This document shows, piece by piece, positions 43,101 through 50,975 of a DNA stretch of 64,000 nt; positions within the stretch are counted from its first letter, which is position 1; each line of letters starts with the position of its first letter. The stretch lies in NCBI GenBank assembly GCA_013396755.1, contig VWZF01006663.1, forward strand, positions 310,001-374,000, in the 5' to 3' direction. Below the pieces are notes generated by a model. The model saw only the letters and a list, made by a program, of their open reading frames with translations, was not told the origin of the DNA and searched no databases. This DNA is from Sclerurus mexicanus (taxonomy: Eukaryota; Chordata; Aves; Passeriformes; Furnariidae). The translations under genes and the position numbers were made by a program.

Positions 43101-46100
43101 TTGCTCATAACAATTTGAGTCCATGTGGAAATTTAGAATAGACTTGCTAGCAGCACAGAATATGTGGAGAAAACAGACAGTACCCAAATTCAACCTGACA
43201 AGATTTTGAATTAAAGATTAACTGTCTACAGTCTTCAGACTACACACTTCAAAGCAGGGTAGTTCTTACATTCGTGATGAATTCACTCTTCTGAAGGATG
43301 AGTCACATTAAGAACTTGAGCAAGCATTTTCACAGCAGGACAAACCACTTGACCAATGCTATCAGTAAAGAAGTTCATGAAACAGGAGAAGTCCAAAGAA
43401 ACTTACTAGTCCCCTTTGCAAGACTGCCAGCACTCTGAGGGTTCAGGAACAGCCAGCCTCCAGTGATTAAGATATAAGTCCAGTCCTCCTTACTAAGTCC
43501 CAGGAAAGTTCCACTGCATCAAACTTTTGAAGCAATCAGTCCATCAACCTTCTCAGACAGAAAACTACAGGGGGATGTTGATATCCTACACCAGGACTGT
43601 CCAAGAGCTCCAGCTCTGCCATCCATTTGCAAGAGCTTCAGAGTCACCTTTATTCTAAGGCAACTCTGTGGCTATGTGGTATTCCATCCGTGACTGTGTT
43701 CAACCGCTACGATTCCCTCAGAGATATGTCAAGCCTACACCTCATTGCAGAGCTTCCAAAACCAGTTCTACAAAGCCATAAAGTAACTTAGGCATGCTTA
43801 TCAGGTAAGCTGACTCAGAGAAGTTAAACATGAACTTGACAGCATGCCAGCATTTACAAAACCAAGATGATATTCTACAAGCACAGTCCTAAAGCAGAAG
43901 GCAGGCTTTCAGTAGATTCCTCACAAGTAGCCAAGAATGACAAGGTGTGCAAGAGCATGTGACCACAAGAACACTACAGCAGAACTGCTTAGGACAATAA
44001 AACTTGAAGATTCCATTGTCCTAAAGTGTACCAGCAACACAACACCACCATCCACTACACAAGGAAATTCAGGACTACACACTTGAGAGATTCCTCATAT
44101 CACTTGCAAGAGTTCCAAGAAGAGGTCAAAAGACCGATTGTAAAACCAGTTTATTTCCCATTGGTGTTGCGCTTACTGTAAGATAAACACTGAACTTACC
44201 TCATCGTACAGGTGAGAGCATACAATGTTACTGTACTTCCAGAACTCCGCCCAGAAGTCTGAGTAGGATTCCACTGACCACTGGTATAAGTCATCATAGT
44301 TGGCTGGAAGTAATAGATACATGTTAGCATGATGCAGATAATAACAGGAATTTTGACAAACTACAATTAGGGATATCCCAGATAAAGAAAATCTGTGGCT
44401 AAAACAAGCAGGAAGACAAATCTGACTACACTGAGTAGATGACATGCTCAGGGTAAGAGGCTATAGCATCAGAGACAGTCTACTTGAACCCGAGCACATG
44501 GCATCACTTCACCTGGCTGTTACAAGCTATTTGCCACCACAGCAACAGAAATGTCCTCTAATAGCTCTGAGCAACATCTCCCCCTCCATCAGTGCAAATG
44601 AAGATCAAACAGCCAGACAGTCCTGCTTGCTGACACTTTCACTCCCTATCACATCAACATGATGTTCACACAGCAAAAGATAAAAAAGGCTTCCTGAGAA
44701 GGGACATTTGCTGTAGAGTTCTAGTCTGCAGCCAAAGACCTAATAGCCCAGTGACATGGAGATTAGATACACCTGTTATCTACCTGGTATCAACAGGACT
44801 GTTAGAGGAAGCACGCCTCACTTTCAGTAAATATGGGGTCTGACAGGCTGCAGCTTACCCTTTCATGCTGAAATAGCAAGAATGAAGTGAAACAAATGTT
44901 ACTAACTAGATATTAAACTATGACCTGGCATTAAACTACTCATGCCCATATTTAAGGCTTACATGATTGTGAGACAGATGAAGGAATGCATAAAAACCCT
45001 CACAACTCAGACTAAATACTGAAATTCAGTGTGTAAAACAGTTCTAGGTATGAATAACTGAAGCTGATTCCTCATCACCAGCTTGAAAGTGACATTCCCT
45101 CATCAGGTCCATGCCGTATGAAGCTGTGCCAACAACCAATTAAATATGACTATCTGCTATCCCTGACAGTAAGTTTCCTGCTCTGCCAACTGTGTTCCCT
45201 ATTTGATGTTTTCAGTTAAACCACTCAAAGGCATTTTCACCAGCTAGCTTTGGTTTGTCATCCTGTTATCCAGCCAATTGCTTCAGAAGTCATCTTTGTA
45301 CCCTCTTCCTATAAAGAGGGCATCTTCCAGCTTTATAAAAGAAAAACATTCAGAACTACCTCTGCACAGTTACACTTGGCCACTGCAGCAGTTTCCTCAC
45401 CCCATCTGTCTCTTCCACATTTTACTCCACCTAACCCTTTCCATCAGTGTGAGATTATTCCATAGCTATTACTGACACAGACATAAAGGCAAAGACTCTT
45501 CTCTATAAACCAGTTTTTGCCTACATGTTGCCTCAATCTCAGATTCCTACATACCCTTTTTACACTCCACCCAAGTTATATCCTCTACATCACACATCAG
45601 CTGTGTGGAGGTAAAACTTTTACCCAAGGAGAGTTTAAGTTTTATCTCCTCCTCCAAAAACCAATTGTACCACATGCTCCAAATAATTTAATAAATGCAA
45701 AAAGCTTTGAGTCACTGCTAATTTGGTTTCTCACAGTATGAACAGTTTGTTCTGATTTGTCTATACAGTTTGTTCCAAACAAACATCAGCACACAAGTCC
45801 TTCAGGGCACAGGCCTGTTACCCAGCAATTAGAGTTGCATCTTGTTACTACATTTTCAAGGCCAGGCAGAGCTATGTTGCTTAAAGGGCTCTATTGCCCT
45901 TAGCTCTCCTCAGAGAGTCCACATCTTAATGTTACAAAAAGCATCCATTCTTTGTTTCTGAATAGCACTCAGGCCAGTGAACATCAGTGCAAACCTAATG
46001 GAAGCTGACAAAGGCTTCTATATATGCATAGGAATCCACTTTCCAATGGAGAAAGCCACTTCAAAGTGGGATGAAAAGAGTTCTAGTTGTTTCAGTCATA

Positions 46101-47476
46101 AACACAGGCAACCCACCTGAAACTGTATTCATTCTTGATCATATGAGTAGCAGTTACATCACATTTCCCTCAGGAGCTGGCTAAAACCCTGCAGTAACTT
46201 GCTTCCTACTCAGCAGGGGCGTTAGACACTATACATTTGCCTTCCAATAGGAAACAACCAGTAGTCAAAATAATGACCAGGCTTACCTACCTTGTAATCA
46301 AGGTGAGGAATTGTTTTGAAGACATGAACTGCTGGAAGCACTGTGTACCCTCCAGAATGTCTCTGCCCATACCACTGACATGGATGACAAACTTTCAGGC
46401 CACTTATCAAAACTATTCTCTTCGTTCCCCCTCAGACAAGCAATCACAGGGAAGCTACACAAGCAACCTGGCCCCCAAACACTTAAGGAGAGGAGAGAGC
46501 ATAAACCAAACTAGTTAGAAGTGGAAGGTTTGAGCCTCACGTGCAATGAAGCTCACCTGACCCCTGATGTGGCTGAGCCCACAGAGCCAGAACCACCAAC
46601 ACCTGGAGACGTGACTTACACTCAGCAGGCAAGGAACAGCCAACATTCTGGGCTGAAAACACCCCCAGAAGTCCAGCTCCTGCTCAAAGCAGGGCTCATT
46701 TCAAATATGACAGGTTGTTTGAGTCAAAAGAACCATGCACCTATTCACAGCCATACAGGTATTTCTGAGCAAGCACAAAGCAGAGTGTGCGGTTCAAGAG
46801 TTTTGACAGATACATACCAACTTTCACCACTGAGCAAGCTTATGCATCACCTTTCACCTCCCAGTACACCTGAATACTACAAAGACATACTCTTCACAAT
46901 CAAAGACGAGGATGGCCTTCACTTCAATCCCACACGCCCATGCCATTAAAGCATCACACTGCGGCTCACACTAACCCCGCAGCCACGGCGGCAGCGATCC
47001 CTCCTTCTCCCATCCCTTTAGACCCCCAAGCCAGCCCGGCGCTGCTCCTGCCCCGGGCTCTCCCTGCACACCGGGAGCCACGGCAGGCAGCGATGCCGGC
47101 GCTGCCCGGGCTGACGTCCAGCCGCAGATAAGGCTGTTTGCCTTCCCCAGCGGCGCGTACCTTCACACCCCGCGGGTGCTGCCCTGCCCCGGAGGCCTCC
47201 GGCTGAGGCTCCAGCAGAGCATCCCGCCCGCACCCCGGGCACCCAAGGGACCCGAGGGGCAGGAGGGCAGCCCTCAGCCCCACGGTGAGGCCAGTCCCGG
47301 GAAGGCACAGCCCCGCCGGCCCCCACAGCCGGAGCACGGCCCCGAGCGCGGCGCTCACCCAGGCGGAGCCCGCAGCTGCTGGCCACGGCGGCGCGGAACC
47401 GGTCCATGTGGGTGTTGCGCTTGGTGTCCGGCTCCCACATCACCTGCGACTCCATGATCTCGGGCTCGCGGGACAT
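9981..47476 (-). CDS. AACS: Acetoacetyl-CoA synthetase, complete 18-exon gene
   Basis: Cytosolic ANL-superfamily ligase that uses ATP to convert acetoacetate to acetoacetyl-CoA for cholesterol and fatty-acid synthesis. I placed 18 coding exons whose phases join without a break: 2004 nt, 667 residues plus stop (human about 672). Visible motifs: the phosphate-binding loop [10 protein letters not shown] at residues 284-293; GGTDIISC from 432; HGDYC from 516; the hinge GRSDGTL from about 533; and the C-terminal GKKVEV with the expected adenylation lysine near 628. The start is the ATG at 47476-47474 in a GCCGCC Kozak context, followed by a conserved [24 protein letters not shown] N-terminus. Sixteen introns are GT-AG and one is GC-AG. 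No frameshift or premature stop was seen, so the gene looks intact. SREBP-2 control is known in mammals; I could not identify a sterol element here. Confidence 0.97.
12414..12616 (-). CDS. AACS: AACS exon 17
   Basis: 203 nt, completing codon 555 and encoding to residue 622. It carries part of the C-terminal lid ([36 protein letters not shown]). Acceptor CCAG|TGG, donor CCG|GTATGT. Confidence 0.95.
13130..13141. repeat. G-rich homopolymer tract
   Basis: GGGGCGGGGGGGGG run within AACS intron 16, a short low-complexity G tract. Confidence 0.5.
13448..13506 (-). CDS. AACS: AACS exon 16
   Basis: 59-nt exon (residues 535-555, both end codons split) encoding [19 protein letters not shown], the strand after the hinge between the large N-terminal and small C-terminal domains. 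Acceptor TTTTCAG, donor ATAG|GTATGA. Confidence 0.94.
14086..14155 (-). CDS. AACS: AACS exon 15
   Basis: 70 nt encoding [20 protein letters not shown] and the GR of the hinge (residues 512-535). The HGD aspartate is the conserved ribose-binding residue of ANL enzymes. Acceptor AATAG, donor GCAG|GTAATG. Confidence 0.94.
15756..15881 (-). CDS. AACS: AACS exon 14
   Basis: 126 nt encoding residues 470-512, including [20 protein letters not shown]. Acceptor AAACAG, donor CCAG|GTATGT. Phase 1 at both ends. Confidence 0.94.
16374..16487 (-). CDS. AACS: AACS exon 13
   Basis: 114 nt, residues 432-470. It contains [10 protein letters not shown] and [17 protein letters not shown], characteristic of the AACS subfamily. 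Acceptor TTTTGTAG, donor GAAG|GTAACC, which is a relatively weak donor. Confidence 0.95.
17784..17906 (-). CDS. AACS: AACS exon 12
   Basis: 123 nt, residues 391-432, encoding [20 protein letters not shown] and SVLLGSIS just before the GGTD motif. Codon 391 is split between exons 11 and 12 and reads TGT (Cys); I recall Val at this site in human. Confidence 0.94.
18081..18145 (-). CDS. AACS: AACS exon 11
   Basis: Short 65-nt exon encoding [21 protein letters not shown] plus one base of codon 391. Acceptor CCTCTAG, donor CCAT|GTAAGC. It restores frame between exon 10 (two extra bases) and exon 12. Confidence 0.92.
19174..19290 (-). repeat. CR1 LINE 3' fragment in AACS intron 10
   Basis: The segment AGAATCACAGAATGGTTTGG followed by GTTGGAAGGGACC, AAAGATCATCTAG and CCCCCTGCCACGGGCAGG is the reverse complement of the classic avian CR1 3' end. 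The element therefore lies on the minus strand, the same sense as AACS, truncated at its 5' side at about 19290. Confidence 0.85.
20829..20953 (-). CDS. AACS: AACS exon 10
   Basis: 125 nt, residues 328-369, encoding the tryptophan-rich [20 protein letters not shown] and [20 protein letters not shown]. Acceptor TTTCCAG, donor CTAGG|GTATGT. Confidence 0.95.
22047..22127 (-). CDS. AACS: AACS exon 9 (GC donor)
   Basis: 81 nt, exactly 27 codons (residues 301-327): [20 protein letters not shown] and VIMYYTT. The acceptor is TTTTCCAG. The donor reads ACG|GCAAGT on the minus strand, a GC-type donor with an otherwise near-consensus context; only this junction keeps the frame into TGWMMW of exon 10. 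Confidence 0.93.
26241..26388 (-). CDS. AACS: AACS exon 8 (phosphate-binding loop)
   Basis: 148 nt, residues 251-300. It holds the ANL signature loop [10 protein letters not shown] followed by CMVHSAG, preceded by [15 protein letters not shown]. Acceptor TCTGCAG, donor AGGG|GTATGT. Confidence 0.96.
27042..27123 (-). CDS. AACS: AACS exon 7
   Basis: 82 nt, residues 224-251, encoding [20 protein letters not shown] and DISKIPN. Acceptor CTTCCAG, donor ACAG|GTAATG. Confidence 0.94.
27610..27724 (-). CDS. AACS: AACS exon 6
   Basis: 115 nt, residues 186-224, encoding [20 protein letters not shown] and the [11 protein letters not shown] stretch. Acceptor TCCCTAG, donor AAAG|GTATTT. Confidence 0.94.
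30584..30596 (-). promoter_or_regulatory. CTCF-like motif, reverse orientation
   Basis: CGCCCTCTAGTGT fits the reverse of the CTCF core (YGCCMYCTRSTGG) at 12 of 13 positions. It lies in the intron between AACS exons 5 and 6. Matches of this quality also occur by chance, so this is a candidate only. Confidence 0.35.
31258..31270 (+). promoter_or_regulatory. CTCF-like motif, forward orientation
   Basis: CCAGGAGGTGGCA fits the CTCF core (CCASYAGRKGGCR) at 12 of 13 positions. It sits about 0.1 kb from AACS exon 5 and about 0.66 kb from the reverse-oriented candidate, so the two point away from each other. Confidence 0.3.
31376..31473 (-). CDS. AACS: AACS exon 5
   Basis: 98 nt, residues 153-185, starting in [20 protein letters not shown] and ending in the [12 protein letters not shown] block typical of acetyl/acetoacetyl-CoA synthetases. 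Acceptor GCCCCAG, donor TTAAC|GTGAGT. Confidence 0.95.
37458..37571 (-). CDS. AACS: AACS exon 4
   Basis: 114 nt, residues 115-153, encoding [28 protein letters not shown] and the start of the GDRVVGYLPN motif. Acceptor TTCCTCAG, donor TTG|GTGAGT. Confidence 0.94.
40493..40613 (-). CDS. AACS: AACS exon 3
   Basis: 121 nt, residues 75-115, encoding [20 protein letters not shown] and [20 protein letters not shown], the acyl-CoA synthetase N-terminal domain. Acceptor TTTCCAG, donor GCAA|GTAAGA. Confidence 0.95.
44200..44303 (-). CDS. AACS: AACS exon 2
   Basis: 104 nt, residues 40-74, encoding [20 protein letters not shown] and [14 protein letters not shown]. Acceptor CTTCCAG, donor TGAG|GTAAGT. 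Confidence 0.95.
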
Positions 47477-47945
47477 GGCGGCGACGGCGGCGACAGCGGC
47501 GAGGCGAGGCGAGCACGGTCCGTCCCGCGGGGCGCCGGTAACAGCAGCACAACCACAGCGCTCCGCTCCTCCGAGCCCCGGCGCCGACTGCGGCCCCTCC
47601 CCTGCGCGCACACCTTTAAGGCGCCTCGGGCCGCATCGCTCCGTAACCTTCCGCCGCGGGGGAGGGAAAAATAGTGCGGGGCGGGGCGGCCCCGCCCGCC
47701 GAGGGGGCGGCGGGCACGGAGGGGCAGCGGGGGCCGCTCCGGGTCGGTGCCCGCACGGGGAGAGGGGTGGGGATCGCCCGTCCCGGCGGGCCCCGAGCAC
47801 CGGGGCTGGAATGAATGGGGCAGCGGCCCCGGCCGCACAGCGAGAGCGGCCGCGCGGTCCCTGTGCCCTCCAGAGGTCACCGGGCGCCGTGGGGGCACCG
47901 CGAGGAAACAGCGTCTTGTGCTTCTCATCGGGCCCCTGAGACGGC
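46960..47945. promoter_or_regulatory. AACS: AACS CpG-island promoter
   Basis: About 1 kb of very G+C- and CpG-rich sequence covers the 5' part of intron 1, exon 1 and upstream sequence. GC boxes (GGGGCGGGGC and CCCCGCCC) lie at about 47678-47697, some 200 bases upstream of the start codon on the minus strand. The minus strand also shows CACTATTTTTCC at about 47664-47675, which could be a weak TATA-like or MEF2-like site. The transcription start is not determined. Confidence 0.7.
47359..47476 (-). CDS. AACS: AACS exon 1 (start codon)
   Basis: 118 nt encoding residues 1-39 and the first base of codon 40. The ATG lies in GCCGCCATGTCC. The protein begins [20 protein letters not shown] and ends CGLRL before donor CTGG|GTGAGC. 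It lies inside a CpG island. A larger open frame runs through this exon on both sides but only this segment is conserved. Confidence 0.95.
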
Positions 47946-49154
47946 ACCGCCGCGCTGCTTACTCGTGTTCTTTCCCCAGGGGGGCTTGGAGGAGTCCCAA
48001 CAAGTGTCTTTGACGCAAAAATGAGGCAAGAAGCGCGTTCCTCCTTGGCCTCGCCATCCCAGCTGCGCTTGTGTAACACTCCCTGCCTACACAGCTTGCA
48101 CCTTGGATTAAAACCTATTATTGCTGCTCTGCTTTGCCAGTGTGACCTCTGCTAGTGACTATGGCAATGATTTCAGCCAGAAATTGGCATTAATAAAGCA
48201 CCTAACCGTGAAATTCACTACTGGTCTCGGTGATCTTAAAGGTCCTTTCTAAACAGCCCCACAATTCAAGGGGTATCCGTGCTGCTTATGTAACTTATTT
48301 TCAAGGTCATGATTTCGTTTCTAATTCACAGAAGCCTCAAAAGGTGGGAATTTCATGGTAAACTGTACAGGCATATTGTATATGAAAGTAAAATACACAT
48401 AGTAAATCATATACTTTCTTTGCATTTCATCCAGATTTTTGTGCTACTGGAATACAACTATTTTATTAAATCTGGAGACCATGGAAATGCGATTTAAACA
48501 AGCCACAGTTTTTATTTGCCTCGAGACAGACTTTACATCTGGCGTATTTTTAAATAACTCTCCCCAGAGCCCAGAGGCTTCGGGGAGGCTGGGGTGGAAT
48601 CGGGACACATTATCTGCCTGCCCTGCCTTGGCAGCGCTCGGAGGTCAGTGGAAGTGTGAAATCCACGTCCGGATACCTGCCAGGCCCAGAGATAAGGGAG
48701 GAGGCAGGACGGGAGGTGAGCTCCAGGGCCCTGGAGGGCTCACTGGTCTTGGGAGCCACAGCCTGTGCTGGGGAAACTGCCTGGAGAACCCACCTCTCTG
48801 CGACTACTTCTAACCATTTGGGTTGCGAAGGTGTTTATGATGCTAACAGAGTGTTAACCTGTGTGGGTACATCACTGGTACAGGGCACTGGGGGCAGCAG
48901 CCAGGAGGGTTTTGCCTCCCATGCCACCCCAGACCTCACACAGCCCCCCAACACCATTTACCCCTGAAGACAAACAGCCTGCCCTGCTCTGGGGGTGCAG
49001 GGGAGCTTTGGGCCAGGTTTTGGGCAGTCAAGAATCACACCAGTGCCATGGCCAGCACTGCTGCTCTCCCTGCTGGGACTGGAAGCAAAGCTGTGATTTC
49101 CCGTTTTTACCGAGGCATCGCCACACTCTTGTGGGGGTCACAGCCCAGAAGAGG
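47946..49154. other. Intergenic sequence upstream of AACS
   Basis: No gene is supported. Open frames here are short or are extensions of CpG-island shadows. It contains one small diverged CR1 tail at about 48219-48262 and runs into a larger CR1 fragment at 49155. Confidence 0.5.
48219..48262 (+). repeat. Diverged CR1 tail
   Basis: CTGGTCTCGGTGATCTTAAA followed by GGTCCTTTCTAAAC resembles the last bases of avian CR1 in plus orientation. Short and old. Confidence 0.45.
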
Positions 49155-49309
49155 GGACACACCTGGAGTGCTGTGTCCAGTCCTGGGCCCCTCAGTTGAG
49201 GAAGGGACTGGAGCAGGCCCAGAGAAGGGTCTAGAGCACAAATCCTGTGAGGGGGCTCAGCCCGGAGAAAAGGTGGCTCAGGGGGGACCTTCTCACTCTT
49301 TACAACTCC
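49155..49309 (+). repeat. CR1 LINE fragment, left part
   Basis: The blocks CTGGAGTGCTGTGTCCAGTC, GGGACTGGAGCAG and GGCTCAGCCCGGAGAAAAG are recognisable CR1 ORF2/3' region sequence in plus orientation. The element stops at the single N at 49310. CR1 homology resumes at about 49801, beyond the second single N, so it looks interrupted by an inserted contig. Confidence 0.75.
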
Positions 49310-49310
49310 N

Positions 49311-49746
49311 GCGGGCGCTGCGGCGGGGCCCCGAGTGCCCCTGAGGGTGAGCGGGGCTCAGAGCGGAGCCCGCCGGTCCGAGAAGGCTCCGAGACCACCG
49401 GGCCGCACCTCTGAGCCAACACCGCCCTGCCTGCCAGACCTCGGCACCGAGCGCCACACCCCGCCTGCCCTGAAACGTGTCCGGGGACCCCACCAGCTCC
49501 CCGGGCAGCCCCTTCCAAGTGTCTTTCTGTGAAGAAATCCTTCCTGAAAGCAGCAGCCAAACAGCGGCCTTCCCGCACCCAAAGCGACCTGTGCTTCTGA
49601 AAAGAAAATGAGCAGCCAAATCGCCTGAGAAGGGACCCAAAAGGCCTCTCGCTGAGGTTTAAAAAGGACTGGCACAGTTACAGCTCAGGGAGGGAGGGTG
49701 CGCTGAGACTCGGTGATAAAAATTGGCCATTTAGGAAAGTCTGACA
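49311..49746. repeat. 436-bp duplicated segment, copy 1 (bounded by single Ns)
   Basis: This block is colinear without gaps to 50540-50975 (constant offset 1229). I see only two substitutions between them. It begins immediately after an N at 49310 and ends immediately before an N at 49747. The N boundaries and the CR1 sequence on both sides suggest a misplaced duplicate contig rather than a biological repeat. Its first half is CpG-rich; part near 49490-49550 resembles antisense CR1. Confidence 0.9.
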
Positions 49747-49786
49747 NTAAGTGAGAGAAGGAGACGCCCTAATCTCCAACGGGGCC

Positions 49787-49800
49787 GGGGGGGGGGGGGG
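49787..49800 (+). repeat. Homopolymer G run
   Basis: Fourteen consecutive G after GGGGCC. Such runs often break sequencing and assembly in bird genomes; this one lies about 200 bases before the large gap. Confidence 0.8.
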
Positions 49801-49940
49801 TCAGATTGGACATTAGGAATTATTTCCCCACAGAAAGAGCGCTTAAACATTAGAATGGTCTACCCAAGCAGGTGGTGGCGTCACCATCCCTGCAGGTGTG
49901 TAAGGCTGGATGTGGCACTCAGTGCCCCAGCCCGGCGGGT
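49801..49940 (+). repeat. CR1 LINE fragment, right part
   Basis: CAGATTGGACATTAGGAATT, followed by a CAGGTGGTGGCGTCACCATC block and GGATGTGGCACTCAGTGCC, is the CR1 3' region in plus orientation. It lies downstream of the left part at 49155-49309, consistent with one original element. Confidence 0.75.
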
Positions 49941-49993
49941 ACAGTTGCCCGGGATGTTCGGGGGGTTCCTTTGGAAGCCGACGGGACGCGTGT

Positions 49994-50512
49994 NNNNNNN
50001 NNNNNNNNNNNNNNNNNNNNNNNNNNNNNNNNNNNNNNNNNNNNNNNNNNNNNNNNNNNNNNNNNNNNNNNNNNNNNNNNNNNNNNNNNNNNNNNNNNNN
50101 NNNNNNNNNNNNNNNNNNNNNNNNNNNNNNNNNNNNNNNNNNNNNNNNNNNNNNNNNNNNNNNNNNNNNNNNNNNNNNNNNNNNNNNNNNNNNNNNNNNN
50201 NNNNNNNNNNNNNNNNNNNNNNNNNNNNNNNNNNNNNNNNNNNNNNNNNNNNNNNNNNNNNNNNNNNNNNNNNNNNNNNNNNNNNNNNNNNNNNNNNNNN
50301 NNNNNNNNNNNNNNNNNNNNNNNNNNNNNNNNNNNNNNNNNNNNNNNNNNNNNNNNNNNNNNNNNNNNNNNNNNNNNNNNNNNNNNNNNNNNNNNNNNNN
50401 NNNNNNNNNNNNNNNNNNNNNNNNNNNNNNNNNNNNNNNNNNNNNNNNNNNNNNNNNNNNNNNNNNNNNNNNNNNNNNNNNNNNNNNNNNNNNNNNNNNN
50501 NNNNNNNNNNNN
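49994..50512. other. Assembly gap (519 Ns)
   Basis: Unknown sequence. Both flanks are CpG-rich. Translated frames that cross it are meaningless. Unseen exonic sequence could lie here. Confidence 0.99.
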
Positions 50513-50539
50513 CAATGGGAGCAGCGCTCTCCCCGCGCG

Positions 50540-50975
50540 GCGGGCGCTGCGGCGGGGCCCCGAGTGCCCCTGAGGGTGAGCGGGGCTCAGAGCGGAGCCC
50601 GCCGGTCCGAGAAGGGTCCGAGACCACCGGGCCGCACCTCTGAGCCAACACCGCCTTGCCTGCCAGACCTCGGCACCGAGCGCCACACCCCGCCTGCCCT
50701 GAAACGTGTCCGGGGACCCCACCAGCTCCCCGGGCAGCCCCTTCCAAGTGTCTTTCTGTGAAGAAATCCTTCCTGAAAGCAGCAGCCAAACAGCGGCCTT
50801 CCCGCACCCAAAGCGACCTGTGCTTCTGAAAAGAAAATGAGCAGCCAAATCGCCTGAGAAGGGACCCAAAAGGCCTCTCGCTGAGGTTTAAAAAGGACTG
50901 GCACAGTTACAGCTCAGGGAGGGAGGGTGCGCTGAGACTCGGTGATAAAAATTGGCCATTTAGGAAAGTCTGACA
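50540..50975. repeat. 436-bp duplicated segment, copy 2
   Basis: Near-identical to 49311-49746. Here it continues on both sides into ordinary sequence (from 50513 after the gap, and on past 50975), so this is the better candidate for the true location. G+C-rich in its first half, ordinary in its second. No protein family recognised. Confidence 0.9.

Noticed and set aside
47018..48079. 353-codon minus-strand open frame
   Set aside because: It is the CpG-island read-through around AACS exon 1. Only the 118-nt exon inside it is conserved; the rest is Pro/Ala/Arg-rich composition.
49855..50869. Several 230-316-codon frames across the gap
   Set aside because: Most of their length is the 519-N gap translated as unknown residues; the remainder is CR1 and duplicated sequence.
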